Of a stretch of DNA of 64,000 bases, positions 50,443 through 62,267 are shown one piece after another. The notes beneath the pieces are model-generated. The model did not search any database. It worked only from the letters and a program-made list of their open reading frames with translations, and was not told the DNA's origin. The translations under genes were made by a program, and so were the position numbers. This stretch comes from Novosphingobium sp. UBA6272 (lineage in GTDB: Bacteria > Pseudomonadota > Alphaproteobacteria > Sphingomonadales > Sphingomonadaceae), in the NCBI RefSeq assembly GCF_002440635.1, contig NZ_DJUW01000002.1, positions 257,677-321,676 on the forward strand, read 5' to 3'. The number at the start of each line of letters is the position of its first letter. The stretch's first letter is position 1.

Positions 50443-52305
50443 TCAGATGGCAGCCGCAATTGCTGCCGGAACAGCCGGATCCTCGATCGTCGGCGGGATC
50501 GTCCAGTCTTCGCCGTTGACGATCTTGCGCAGCAGGTTGCGCAGGATCTTGCCTGAGCGGGTCTTGGGCAGGCCCGGCACGATGTAGGCGGTCTTGAGCG
50601 CGGCAACCGCGCCCAGTTCGCGCCGCACCGCCGCGATCACCGCAGCGTGCAGCGCCGCCGCATCGTTTACCCCCGCCCGCGCCACTACGAAGGCGACCGG
50701 GATCATCCCCTTGATTGCATCGTCGGCACCAATCACCGCGCATTCGGCAACGCCATCGGTGGCGGCGACGATCTGCTCCATCTGCCCGGTCGAGAGCCGG
50801 TGCCCGGCAACGTTGATGATGTCATCGGTGCGGCCCATGATGTTGAGGAAGCCCTCGTCATCGAAATGCCCGGCATCGCCGGTTTCGTACCAGCCGGGGA
50901 AAGTGGCGAAGTTCTTCGCGAAGCCGGCCGGGTTGTTCCACAGCGTGCGAAAGGCACCGGGCGCAAGCGGCTCGCGGATCGCGACTGCACCGCTCTGGCC
51001 TTGCGGCACCGGCTGGCCATCCTCTCCCAGGATCGCGAACTCATAGCCCGGCACCGGAAAGCCGGCGCTGCCGCGCTTGCGGCGCAAATCGCCCAGCGCA
51101 AAGCAGGTCGCGACCCCGGGCCAGCCGAGTTCGGTCTGCCACCAGTGGTCGATCACCGGCAAGCCGCTGTGCTGTTCCAGCCAGGCGATCGTATCAGGAT
51201 CGGCGCGTTCGCCAGCAAGGAAGATGACGCGGCAATCGCCGGTGCCGATCTCTTTCAGGAACTTCGCCTCGGGATCTTCCTTGCGGACCGCGCGGATCGC
51301 AGTCGGCGCGGTGAAGAAGCTTTTGACGCCGTGGCGGTCAATGACTCGCCAGAAGGTGCCGGGATCGGGAGTGCCGACCGGTTTGCCCTCGAACAGTACC
51401 GAGGTCGCGCCAGCGATCAGCGGGCCATAGACGATGTAGCTGTGGCCCACGACCCAACCCACGTCGCTCGCCGCCCAGAACGGATCGCCCGCACCAATCC
51501 CGTAAATGTTGGCCATCGACCAGGCGAGCGCAACGGCGTGCCCGCCATTCTCGCGCACCACGCCCTTGGGCATGCCGGTCGTGCCCGAGGTATAGAGGAT
51601 GTAGAGCGGATCATCCGAAGCCATTTCCGCGCAGGGCGGGATTGGATCAGAGGCAGTCGCGGCGCGCAGCTCCATCCAGTCATGCTCGCCCGGCGCCAGC
51701 GCGGCGGGCAGGCGATCACGCTGCATCACCACCATGTCGCCCACCTTGTGCGCGGCAAGTTTCAGCGCCTCGTCGACCATCGGCTTGTAGGCAATGGTCC
51801 GCGCGCCTTCGATCCCGCAGCTGGCGGTGAGCAGCACCTTGGGCGCGGCATCGTCGATCCGCTTGGCCAGTTCGAGCGGAGCGAAGCCGCCGAACACCAC
51901 CGAGTGGATCGCCCCCAGCCGGGCGCAGGCCAGCATCGCGAAGACGGTTTCGGGGATCATCGGCATATAGACGATCACCCGATCGCCCTTGCCTACGTCC
52001 AGGCGGGCCAGCATCGCCGCGACCCGGCAGACTTCCTCGTGCAGTTGGGAATAGCTGAAGCGCCGGACCGTATCGGTCACCGGGCTGTCATAGGCGAGCG
52101 CGACCTGATCCCCCCGCCCTGCGGCGACATGGCGATCGATGCAGTTGTAGGCGGTGTTAAGTGTGCCGCCTGGAAACCAGCCGCGCCGCTCGTCGTAGGC
52201 TTTTTCTGGCGGCATGATCCAGTCGATCGCCTCGGCCGCACGGGTCCAGAACCCCTCGCGGTCCTCGATGCTCTCGCGCCAGGCAGCCTGATAGGCTTCA
52301 CTCAT
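50443..52305 (-). CDS. prpE: Propionyl-CoA synthetase
   Basis: A 620-residue acetyl/propionyl-CoA synthetase of the PrpE type. MSEAYQAAWRESIEDREGFW at the N-terminus, LYILYTSGTTGMPKGVVREN as P-loop, DHWWQTELGWP and the C-terminal KTRSGKILRNLLRKI with the acetylatable Lys. PrpE-type features such as the WIMPPEKAYD N-terminus and GGHAVALAWSM distinguish it from Acs at 55841. It lies in the acetate/propionate block. Confidence 0.92.
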   Translation of the reverse strand: MSEAYQAAWRESIEDREGFWTRAAEAIDWIMPPEKAYDERRGWFPGGTLNTAYNCIDRHVAAGRGDQVALAYDSPVTDTVRRFSYSQLHEEVCRVAAMLARLDVGKGDRVIVYMPMIPETVFAMLACARLGAIHSVVFGGFAPLELAKRIDDAAPKVLLTASCGIEGARTIAYKPMVDEALKLAAHKVGDMVVMQRDRLPAALAPGEHDWMELRAATASDPIPPCAEMASDDPLYILYTSGTTGMPKGVVRENGGHAVALAWSMANIYGIGAGDPFWAASDVGWVVGHSYIVYGPLIAGATSVLFEGKPVGTPDPGTFWRVIDRHGVKSFFTAPTAIRAVRKEDPEAKFLKEIGTGDCRVIFLAGERADPDTIAWLEQHSGLPVIDHWWQTELGWPGVATCFALGDLRRKRGSAGFPVPGYEFAILGEDGQPVPQGQSGAVAIREPLAPGAFRTLWNNPAGFAKNFATFPGWYETGDAGHFDDEGFLNIMGRTDDIINVAGHRLSTGQMEQIVAATDGVAECAVIGADDAIKGMIPVAFVVARAGVNDAAALHAAVIAAVRRELGAVAALKTAYIVPGLPKTRSGKILRNLLRKIVNGEDWTIPPTIEDPAVPAAIAAAI

Positions 52306-52477
52306 CGCACCGGTCCCCTCTTGTTCGTCATCACACTACCGCCGCGAGCAGGCCGACGCGATAGCCTATCCATTGCCATAAACAGAACCGGAGCGAGGGC
52401 CGATGCTGCATCGCCGTCGCTCCGGGTCAAGGTTTGGGACGCGCCGCCAGGGTGTGCGGTCGCGCGTCCCGGGGAGA

Positions 52478-54196
52478 TCAATCGTCGATGTTGCGCTTGA
52501 AGGTTTCCGGCAGGAACAACAGCCCGGCTACCACCGTAAGACCGGCGATCACGATCGGATACCACAAGCCATAGTAGATATCGCCAGTGGCTGCGACCAT
52601 TGCGAAGGCCGTGGTCGGCAGGAACCCGCCGAACCAGCCGTTGCCGATGTGGTAAGGCAGCGACATCGAGGTGTAGCGGATCCGGCTGGGGAACAGCTCC
52701 ACCAGCAGCGCGGCGATCGGGCCGTAGACCATGGTCACCAGCAGCACCAGATAGGTCAGGATCAGGATTACCATCGGCTTGTTGATCTGCGCCGGATCGG
52801 CATAGAGCAGCAGCTTGGGTGCCTTGGGATCCTTGGCTGCAGCCGGGTTTTCCTTCACCGGATAGCCGGCTTCCTTCAGCGAGCCGATCACGTCGCCGCC
52901 GAACTTCTTGATCGCGGCGGCCTTGTCGTCGCCGGTCAGGACGTTGGGATCGGGCGCGGCGATCACTTTGTCGCCGATCGTCACGCTGGCGACGGTACCG
53001 GCCGGGGCTTCGACCGTTTCATAGCTGACCGCGTTCTTGGCCAAATAGGACTTGGCGATGTCGCAGCTTTTGCTGTCGAACTTGTTCTTGCCCACCGGAT
53101 CGAACTGGAACGAGCAGTCATTGTCGTTGACGGTCACCTTGACCGGGGCCGAAATTGCCGCCTGAGCCATCGCCGGGTTGGCGGCATTGGACAGGGCGTG
53201 GAACGCCGGGAAGTAGGTTACCACTGCCAATGCGCAGCCGGCGAGGATAATGTACTTGCGGCCGATCTTGTCCGACAGCCACCCAAAGACGATGAAGAAC
53301 GGCGTACCGATGGCCAGTGCGATCGCGATCAGGATATTGGCGGTCGCCCCATCGACGAGCATCATTTTCTCGAGGAAGAACAAGGCATAGAACTGGCCGG
53401 TGTACCAGACCACGGCCTGGCCGGCGACCGCGCCGATCAGCGCGATCAGCACCCAGCGGGCATTCTTCCACTGGCCGAAAGCTTCGGTCAGCGGTGCCTT
53501 CGAGGTGGTGCCTTCATCCTTCATCTTCTGGAACACCGGGCTTTCGGCGAGCTGCATGCGGATCCACATCGAAACCGCCAGCAGCACGATCGAAACCAGG
53601 AACGGAATGCGCCAGCCCCAATCCTTGAAGGCGGCTTCACCCATCCAGGTCCGGGTGCTGATCACCACCAGCAGGGCCGCGAACAGGCCAAGCGTGGCCG
53701 TGGTCTGGATGAAGCTGGTGTAGAGCCCGCGCTTGTTGTTGGGTGCGTGTTCGGCCACATAAGTCGCCGCACCGCCGTATTCGCCGCCCAGGGCGAGGCC
53801 CTGGATGAGGCGCATCACGATCAGCAGGATCGGGGCGGTCACCCCGATCGAGGCATAGCTGGGGAGCAGGCCGACCACAAAGGTCGACAGGCCCATAAGC
53901 CCCATGGTGACGAGAAAGGTGTTCTTGCGGCCAACTAGGTCGCCGATCCGACCAAAGAAGATCGCCCCGAAAGGCCGGACGGCAAAGCCCGCCGCAAAAG
54001 CTGCCAGCGCGAAGATGAATCCGGTCGTCTCGTTCACGCCCGAGAAGAACTGGGCAGAGATGATCGAGGCCAACAGGCCATAAAGGTAAAAATCATACCA
54101 TTCGAAAACCGTGCCGAGCGACGAGGCGGTTATGACGAGCTTTTCGCTCTGCGTTGCCTCGTGATGCTTGGGCATGGCGTCATAATTCGTAGCCAT
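52478..54196 (-). CDS. MHS-type MFS transporter with large extracytoplasmic insert
   Basis: A 572-residue metabolite:H+ symporter-like MFS protein. The N-terminus has LGTVFEWYDFYLYG and GAIFFGRIGDLVGRKNTFL, both typical of MHS carriers of monocarboxylates, shikimate or proline/betaine. Between the sixth-eighth and last spans lies an insert of about 130 residues (roughly 52785-53195 on the map) that is soluble, with two Cys (NDNDCSFQF and DSKSCDIAK) that could pair. The neighbours acs and prpE suggest acetate, propionate or pyruvate as substrate. Confidence 0.88.
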   Translation of the reverse strand: MATNYDAMPKHHEATQSEKLVITASSLGTVFEWYDFYLYGLLASIISAQFFSGVNETTGFIFALAAFAAGFAVRPFGAIFFGRIGDLVGRKNTFLVTMGLMGLSTFVVGLLPSYASIGVTAPILLIVMRLIQGLALGGEYGGAATYVAEHAPNNKRGLYTSFIQTTATLGLFAALLVVISTRTWMGEAAFKDWGWRIPFLVSIVLLAVSMWIRMQLAESPVFQKMKDEGTTSKAPLTEAFGQWKNARWVLIALIGAVAGQAVVWYTGQFYALFFLEKMMLVDGATANILIAIALAIGTPFFIVFGWLSDKIGRKYIILAGCALAVVTYFPAFHALSNAANPAMAQAAISAPVKVTVNDNDCSFQFDPVGKNKFDSKSCDIAKSYLAKNAVSYETVEAPAGTVASVTIGDKVIAAPDPNVLTGDDKAAAIKKFGGDVIGSLKEAGYPVKENPAAAKDPKAPKLLLYADPAQINKPMVILILTYLVLLVTMVYGPIAALLVELFPSRIRYTSMSLPYHIGNGWFGGFLPTTAFAMVAATGDIYYGLWYPIVIAGLTVVAGLLFLPETFKRNIDD

Positions 54197-54217
54197 TCCA
54201 CTCTCTCCCTTGTTGTC

Positions 54218-55645
54218 TCAGAAGCTGTATTTCGCGACCACATCGATGCGGTCGGTCGATCCTTCGGCGCCGTTCACCAGTTCGCGTTCCCCGTGACGAT
54301 ATTCGACCCCTAGGTCGACGTTCTTCATCGGCGAATAGAACAGGTTCGCGGCTCCGCTCCAAGCTTGCTTGTTAAAGGTACCGACGTTGGCCAGTGTCAG
54401 GACATCCGCGTAGTCGACGTTCTGGTAGCTGCCCATCAGGTTGACACGCACACCCGGGGCCACTGGCACCCGCACAGCACCGATGATCGCCAGCAGACTT
54501 GCGGATTCGAGACGGTTCGTAGCCGGTACATAGACAGCGTCGGGCGCGAAGTTCAGACCGACATAACGGCCGATGTTGCGGCCATAGGTGACCAAGATCC
54601 GGGCATCGCCGGTCTTTGCATCATTGAAGAACAGCTTGCCGCCCAGCGACACGCCGAACCCGCCGGTGCTGGCAGAAACACCCAGATTCTCCGTCCGCAC
54701 CTGTCGCGCAAGCAGTCCAAGCGAGAACTCGCCACCCTTGCCGCTATGGGTCAGCCGAGCGGCAACGTCCGGCAGACGATCGTCGCCGTTTTCGGTCAGA
54801 GTGGCCGAACCGATGCTGGCCGTGCCGCTTTCCGGGTTCTCGATCCCAAGGTGCAGCGTCGTCCCCTTGCCCAACGGCGCGCTGTAGCGGATCAGCGGCT
54901 GGCGGACGAAGACTGTGCCCTCTGCGCCGCCGACATAGTCAGTGCTTTCCGGCAGCGCCCCGGTGTACTGGAATGTGGTCCAGTCCTGCCCGAAGGTCCA
55001 GCGATCGACCTGCATGTAGGCGCGGCGCAGCGCCGGATTATAGCCGTTGGTAGTACGCTGCGAACCTTGCGTACCGGGCGAAGTCTGGAAGTCGAATTCG
55101 AGATAGCCCTTGACCGCGTGGCCCGAGATTGCCGTATCGAGATTGAGCCAGAAGCGCGATTGCTTGGCGGTAAAATCGGTATCGTGTGCCGCCGGCTGAC
55201 CACCAGTCGGGATGGTCTGCGGCAGGTAGAAGTCGCGGCCGAGCGAGTTGGTCGCCACCTCACCGTCGCTGTAATGGGTGCTCGAACCGATCAGCTTGAT
55301 ATAGCCGCCCAGCTTTATCGTGGTGCTGCCGGACTTGAAGCCGTCGGCCGGGGCCGGAGTGGGCGTCGGTGCCGGTTTTGCTTCGAGTACCGCGACGCGC
55401 TTGGTGGCTTCGGCAGCCTGGCCTTCCGCAGCCGCAGCGCGGGCTTCGGCGTCCGCTGCCCGTTGCTTGAGCTTGTCATTCTCGGCGCGGGCCGCATCAA
55501 GATCGCCCCGCAGGCCCTGCATCTCGGCCTCAAGCTTGTCGAGCCGGGCTTCGACCGAAACCGGCTTGGCCCAGGCGGTCTGCGGCGCAATCAGCGCCGA
55601 ACCGGCCAGCAGGCCACCTAACAATATTCTTCGCATCCCTCTCAT
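54218..55645 (-). CDS. DcaP-like porin with N-terminal coiled coil
   Basis: A 475-residue outer-membrane protein. The signal peptide is MRGMRRILLGGLLAGSALIA... cut near TAWA, followed by a heptad coiled coil (about residues 25-80, RLDKLEAEMQGLRGDLDAA) and a proline linker, then a 16-strand-type barrel ending in VVAKYSF. Coiled-coil plus barrel is the DcaP trimeric porin design, which favours small dicarboxylates. It is upstream of the MHS carrier gene by 21 bases, so the two probably form an uptake pair. ATG 55645 or 55636. Confidence 0.87.
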   Translation of the reverse strand: MRGMRRILLGGLLAGSALIAPQTAWAKPVSVEARLDKLEAEMQGLRGDLDAARAENDKLKQRAADAEARAAAAEGQAAEATKRVAVLEAKPAPTPTPAPADGFKSGSTTIKLGGYIKLIGSSTHYSDGEVATNSLGRDFYLPQTIPTGGQPAAHDTDFTAKQSRFWLNLDTAISGHAVKGYLEFDFQTSPGTQGSQRTTNGYNPALRRAYMQVDRWTFGQDWTTFQYTGALPESTDYVGGAEGTVFVRQPLIRYSAPLGKGTTLHLGIENPESGTASIGSATLTENGDDRLPDVAARLTHSGKGGEFSLGLLARQVRTENLGVSASTGGFGVSLGGKLFFNDAKTGDARILVTYGRNIGRYVGLNFAPDAVYVPATNRLESASLLAIIGAVRVPVAPGVRVNLMGSYQNVDYADVLTLANVGTFNKQAWSGAANLFYSPMKNVDLGVEYRHGERELVNGAEGSTDRIDVVAKYSF

Positions 55646-55840
55646 CGTCCCCTCTCCTCTGCGACCCGGATTTCGATTCCTGGGTTGCCGCAAGCATGGC
55701 GGGTGGAGAGGCCAATAAGCAGAGCGATCTAGGTCTTAGCACTACGACCTTTGTCTATGCTCGCTTCGGCCCTCGGCATTCGCTAGGGATTGAACAAAGG
55801 CCTTCGCGGCTGTGAATCGATCTTGGAAGAGGAGGCTCTG

Positions 55841-57778
<1,938 letters not shown>

Positions 57779-57797
57779 GCTGGCCGGGACCGGGGCG

Positions 57798-58427
57798 TTG
57801 AGCGGTACGGTCCTGATCGCGGATGATCATCCGCTGTTTCGCCAGGCCCTGACCCTGGCGGTTCAGCGGGTCGCTCCGACGGCGAAGCTGGTTGAAGCCG
57901 GGACACTGGCTGCAGCCGCCCGCGCGGTAAGCGAGGCGGCGGACCTGCGGCTGATCCTGCTCGATCTCAAGATGCCGGGTGCAATCGGCTATTCAGGGAT
58001 CGCCCTGCTTCACGCCGAGCGGCCCGAAGTGCCGATCCTGGTCGTTTCAAGTGCCGAGGGTGAAAGCGCCGCGCAAGAGGCGAGAGCCTTCGGAGCGATC
58101 GGGTTCCTGCGCAAGGATGCCGATCTGGCAGCGATCGAGGCGGCGATTGGCCGGGCGTTGAACGCCGCGCCGCCGACCTCCTCGCCTGCTCCGTCCCGGC
58201 CCGAAGATGCCGTGCGCCAGACTGTGGCCGGCCTCACACCGACACAGCTCAAGGTCTTGCTGGCCGTGCTGGAAGGCCAGCTCAACAAGCAGATCGCCCA
58301 TTCGCTGGGGATGAGCGAGGCCACCGTGAAAGCGCACATGACCGCGATCATGCGCAAGCTTGACGTGCGCAACCGCACCCAAGCCGCACTGGTCGCCCGC
58401 TCGCTAGGGCTCGACCTCAAGCATTGA
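57798..58427 (+). CDS. NarL/LuxR-type response regulator, CrbR/ErdR-like
   Basis: A 209-residue regulator. Receiver with phosphoacceptor Asp56 in LILLDLKMPG, and a C-terminal LuxR HTH with KQIAHSLGMSEATVKAHMTAIMRKL. TTG start at 57798, 20 bases after acs. Adjacent to an SSS-domain hybrid kinase and to acs, as in the CrbS/R (MxtR/ErdR) system controlling acetate use. It ends inside the convergent kinase gene (24-base overlap). Confidence 0.88.
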   Translation: MSGTVLIADDHPLFRQALTLAVQRVAPTAKLVEAGTLAAAARAVSEAADLRLILLDLKMPGAIGYSGIALLHAERPEVPILVVSSAEGESAAQEARAFGAIGFLRKDADLAAIEAAIGRALNAAPPTSSPAPSRPEDAVRQTVAGLTPTQLKVLLAVLEGQLNKQIAHSLGMSEATVKAHMTAIMRKLDVRNRTQAALVARSLGLDLKH

Positions 58428-61400
58428 CACTTCGGCGAGGAACCGGGCGATCATTGCCGGATCAACCGGCTTGGCCAGGATCGACACTCCCATTTGCCGC
58501 GCGCGTGCCGCCATCGCCTCTCCGGATTCGGCCGTAACCAGCCGCGCCGGAAGCCCAGGGCGAGCTTGCCAGATCGCTTCGATCACGCTGAGCCCTTCTT
58601 CCCCGTCATCAAGTTGGTAGTCGGCGAGAATGGCATCCGCAGCGCCGCAATGCGCTAGCGCTTGGTCCCTCCCGGAAGCGCCAAGCGGACGGTGCCCAAG
58701 GCCTTGCAGCAAGGCGCTGGTGGCTTCGACGATCCGAGGATCGTTGTCGATCACCAAGACTGCCAGCGAACGGGCTGGCTCGGCGTTGAGCGAGGCAGCT
58801 GGCCGCGGTGTGCCGATAACGGCATCCCCCACCGGCAGCGCAAAACTGAACCGGCTGCCTCGCCCGGGCTTCGACGCAACGCTGATCCGCCCGCCGAGCA
58901 ATCGCGCAATCCGCTGGACCAGCGCCAGACCGAGGCCGAGGCCCTCCTCCTCGACATCGCCAAGCCGGGTGAATTCCCCGAACACTGCATCAAGCTTGTC
59001 GGGTGCAATGCCGACCCCGCTATCAATCACGTCGATCCGCCAATTCTGGCCCCGGCGCCTGACCCCGACAACGATCCCGCCGCTCCGGGTATAGCGCACC
59101 GCATTGGTCAGAAAATTCTGCATAACCGAGCGCAGCAACGCCGGATCGGTCACGACGCTCCCTGGTGCGGGCCCCAGCCGCAGGGTCAGCCCCCGTTCTT
59201 CCGCCAGCGGTCGCAGGCTGTCGGTCAGGTCGACCAAGAATTCTTTCAGGTTGACCGGCTCGGGGCGCGGCTGGACGCCTCCGGCATCGAGTTTCGAGAT
59301 GTCGAGCAAGGCCCGCAGCAGGTCTTCAGCCGCAATGATCGCGCTTTCGACGCGGTGGACCAGTTGCCGGGGTTTGTCATCGACTTCGCGGTCCAGCGCA
59401 GCGGTAAACAGCCGGGCGGCGTGGAGTGGCTGGAGCAGATCATGGCTGGCCGCCGCGAGAAAGCGCGTCTTGTCCGCATCGCTTTGCGCCAGCAGCCGGT
59501 TCACTTCGGATAATTCGCTGGTACGTTCAGCTACCCGGCTTTCCAATTCGTCCAGCGTCCGCCGCAGTTCCTCGCGAACCCGGGCTTCCTCGGTAATGTC
59601 GGTGAAGCTCATCACATAGCCGCCGCCGGGCATCGGGCCGCCCACGGTCTTGATCACCCGCCCGTCATTGCGGCGGCGCTCGAACGAATGCTCCAGCCCG
59701 CGCCGCAGGTGGCCGAGCCGCTTCTGGACGTGGAATTCGGAGTCTCCAGGGCCGAAATCGCCGCGTTGGGCATTGTGCTGAAGCAGGTCTGCGACTGGCA
59801 GGCCTGTCCGGACCATACCAGACGGGTAATCGAACAGTTCGAGATAACGCGAGTTCCACGCCACCAGGTTCATCTCGGCATCGACCACGCTGATGCCAGC
59901 GTCGATATTTTCGAATGTGGCAGCGAGCAGCTGCCGTGAGAAACGCAGGTTCTGCCCGCGCTCATCAAGCAGTCGGGCAACTTCGGGCAAGCTCATCGTC
60001 CCGCCGGCCAGTGCCGAGGTCACCAAGGTGCGGGCCGAGGAAACCCCGACCACGCGGGCAATCAGCTCCTGCGCGTGCCGGGCCGATCGGCGATCCACCG
60101 GCTGGCCGATCGCCACATCCTGAAATTCCTGCTCGGCCCGTTCGCGGCCGATGAAACTTGCGGTCAGTTCGACCAGGCTGGGCATGTCGCTGATCGTGCG
60201 CTGTGCGCGCAGGAACCGGGGCAAGGCCGGCGCGCGGATTCCCTTGGCCGAAAGCGCGAAAAGTACCAGCAGGTTCACGCCGAGGCTCCAGAAAACCCCA
60301 TGAACCAGCGGGCTGGCTGATCCGACCCCGAACAGCTGCAGCGGGTCGGCCGGACTGCCGCGAAGCTGTCCCAGCCATGCCGGGGGCAAGATCGGCGGCA
60401 GCGCCAGGGTATAGGCCCACAGCACCAATCCTGCTGTCAGGCTGGCGCGGGCGGCAAGCGGATCGCGGCCCCCGCCGTTTGCCGCCAGGATCAGGTGCGG
60501 GGTGAACTGGGCCATCGCGGCGAAGGCGATCAGCCCGATCGAGGCAAGCGAGTTCGAGGCTGAAACCAGCATCGCCCAGGCCAGCGCCAGCAGCATGATC
60601 GCCAGCACGGAAAGTCGCCGCACCAGCAGCATTCTGGCGCCGAGGGCACCGGCGCGGCGCCGCACGTCGTCGCGGAGCAGGGCCGGGAAAACCAGATGGT
60701 TCGAAATCATTGTCGCCAGCGCGGTGGCATCGACGATTGCCATCGAGGCTGCCGCGCTAACACCGCCCAGCAGTGCCAGGATCAGAACAAGCGCGTCATC
60801 TCGGGCGGCGGGCAGGGCAAGCACGAAGCTGTCGGGTGGTGCCGCGGTGCCAAGAACGCTGATCCCGGCCAGCGAGATCGGCAGAACAGTGATTGCCATG
60901 AGCCCGAGATAGCCGATCAGCCCTGGCCTGGCGCGGCTGAGATCGCTCGGTTCGCGCGCTTCGACCAGGCCCATGTGAAATTGCCGCGGCAGGGCGATGA
61001 TCGCCGTGGCGGAAATCAGCGCGATAACCATTGTCTCGAGCGCGATCCGTCCTGGCGCGAACTGCTCCGCCAGACCGCCCAAAGCCTGATTGAGTTCAGC
61101 CGGACGTAGATCTTGCAGAACCGAGATCGCCAAAATGGCAACGGCCGCCAGCGCCAGCAGCTTGAACAGCGAATCGACCCCGATCGCATAGACCAGACCC
61201 TCGCTTCGTCCTGCGACTTCATAACGGCGCGCCCCGAACAGGATCGCGAACAGGGCAAGCAGGATGGCCGCGATGACCATCGCCGGAAAAGTAACCTGCT
61301 GGCCCGAAACAATCGACATGGCATAGCCGATCGATCGCAATTGCAGAGCGACATAGGGGATCGAACCAAGCAGCGCGATCATGGTGACGAGCCGGGCAAC

Positions 61401-61745
61401 CCCGACATCGTGGCCGAACCGCGCCGCGATAAAGTCGGATACCGTGGTCGCCCGTTCCATCGCCACGGCTTCGGACAGGCGCTCGATGAAGCGTGGCGCA
61501 AAAAGCAGGAACAGGATCGGCGCAAGGTAGATCGGCAAATAGTTCCAACCATCGCGGACCGCGCTGCCCACCGCGCCGTAAAAGGTCCAGCTTGAGCAAT
61601 AGACGCCCAAAGCCAGAGTATAGGCCAAATGGCGCCACGCAGGACGCGCCTGGAACACCGCCGAACGCCGCTCGACCAGGGTCGCGAGCGTGAACAGCGC
61701 TGCGATCAACGCCAGTGTCGCAAATGTTGCAGAACGCAGGTCCAC
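58404..61745 (-). CDS. SSS-domain hybrid sensor histidine kinase, CrbS/MxtR-like
   Basis: A 1113-residue hybrid kinase. The first about 480 residues form a sodium/solute symporter-like domain with about 12-13 spans (WTFYGAVGSAVRDGWNYLPIYLAP). A PAS-like region follows near 610-730 (FENIDAGISVVDAEMNLVAW), then the dimerisation helix with His768 (LAAASHDLLQPLHAARLF), the ATPase domain (NFLTNAVRYT; GVGIAPDKLD), and a receiver domain with Asp near 1041 (ILADYQLDDGEEGL). The GTG at 61745 is the first start in front of the first span. This make-up is that of CrbS, which controls acs. The acetate link here is by context. Confidence 0.9.
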   Translation of the reverse strand: MDLRSATFATLALIAALFTLATLVERRSAVFQARPAWRHLAYTLALGVYCSSWTFYGAVGSAVRDGWNYLPIYLAPILFLLFAPRFIERLSEAVAMERATTVSDFIAARFGHDVGVARLVTMIALLGSIPYVALQLRSIGYAMSIVSGQQVTFPAMVIAAILLALFAILFGARRYEVAGRSEGLVYAIGVDSLFKLLALAAVAILAISVLQDLRPAELNQALGGLAEQFAPGRIALETMVIALISATAIIALPRQFHMGLVEAREPSDLSRARPGLIGYLGLMAITVLPISLAGISVLGTAAPPDSFVLALPAARDDALVLILALLGGVSAAASMAIVDATALATMISNHLVFPALLRDDVRRRAGALGARMLLVRRLSVLAIMLLALAWAMLVSASNSLASIGLIAFAAMAQFTPHLILAANGGGRDPLAARASLTAGLVLWAYTLALPPILPPAWLGQLRGSPADPLQLFGVGSASPLVHGVFWSLGVNLLVLFALSAKGIRAPALPRFLRAQRTISDMPSLVELTASFIGRERAEQEFQDVAIGQPVDRRSARHAQELIARVVGVSSARTLVTSALAGGTMSLPEVARLLDERGQNLRFSRQLLAATFENIDAGISVVDAEMNLVAWNSRYLELFDYPSGMVRTGLPVADLLQHNAQRGDFGPGDSEFHVQKRLGHLRRGLEHSFERRRNDGRVIKTVGGPMPGGGYVMSFTDITEEARVREELRRTLDELESRVAERTSELSEVNRLLAQSDADKTRFLAAASHDLLQPLHAARLFTAALDREVDDKPRQLVHRVESAIIAAEDLLRALLDISKLDAGGVQPRPEPVNLKEFLVDLTDSLRPLAEERGLTLRLGPAPGSVVTDPALLRSVMQNFLTNAVRYTRSGGIVVGVRRRGQNWRIDVIDSGVGIAPDKLDAVFGEFTRLGDVEEEGLGLGLALVQRIARLLGGRISVASKPGRGSRFSFALPVGDAVIGTPRPAASLNAEPARSLAVLVIDNDPRIVEATSALLQGLGHRPLGASGRDQALAHCGAADAILADYQLDDGEEGLSVIEAIWQARPGLPARLVTAESGEAMAARARQMGVSILAKPVDPAMIARFLAEVSMLEVEP

Positions 61746-61981
61746 GCTGCCCGCCCGACCTTCCTTCCCCCGACCAACCCGGTTGCACTCCGCTTCCAGG
61801 TCGATTCCGCGTGCCGATGCACTTGTCCGGCCAAGAAATGCACGGTTGCACTTTGAAAGCAAGCGGGCCCGGAGATCTGAGAACGCAAGGTGATGGAGGG
61901 GGAGTGGGGATCCAAACCGCACCGAGATCTTTTGGCAGCATGGGCACCGCGGGCACGACAGGTAGCACCAAGGACGTGATG

Positions 61982-62256
61982 ATGACCTATGGCCTTGTGC
62001 TGCCGCAGTTCGACGTGGCCTAGCGGGTGCGGCACCTGTGCCGCCGGTGCTGATCGAGCGGATCCGCAAAGAACTCGGCCCGCGCGACATCATCACCGCC
62101 TATGGCATGGCCGAATGCGCCAATATCACCTTGTGCCGTCCGGGCGGTCCGGTGGAAACCACGGCCCAGACTTGCGGCGCGGCGATCCCCGGCAACGAGG
62201 TGATCTTTGCCGGTGACAATGGTATTGAACTGCCGCGCGGTGCAGTCTGCGCTTAA
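61982..62256 (+). pseudogene. Scar of two gene remnants: LLM oxidoreductase start and acyl-CoA ligase fragment
   Basis: 61982-62023 encodes a Met-Thr-Tyr-Gly-Leu... start of 13 residues (MTYGLVLPQFDVA) typical of LLM-class F420-type oxidoreductases, then TAG. From about 62023 in another frame follows a piece like the middle of an acyl-CoA ligase (VPPVLIERIRKELGPRD, ITAYGMAECANITLC, AGDNGIELPRGAVC), stopping at 62256. Neither end is complete; it looks like a deletion join of two genes. The rest of 61746-62267 has no gene I can support. Confidence 0.6.
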
Positions 62257-62267
62257 GCCACGCCGCC

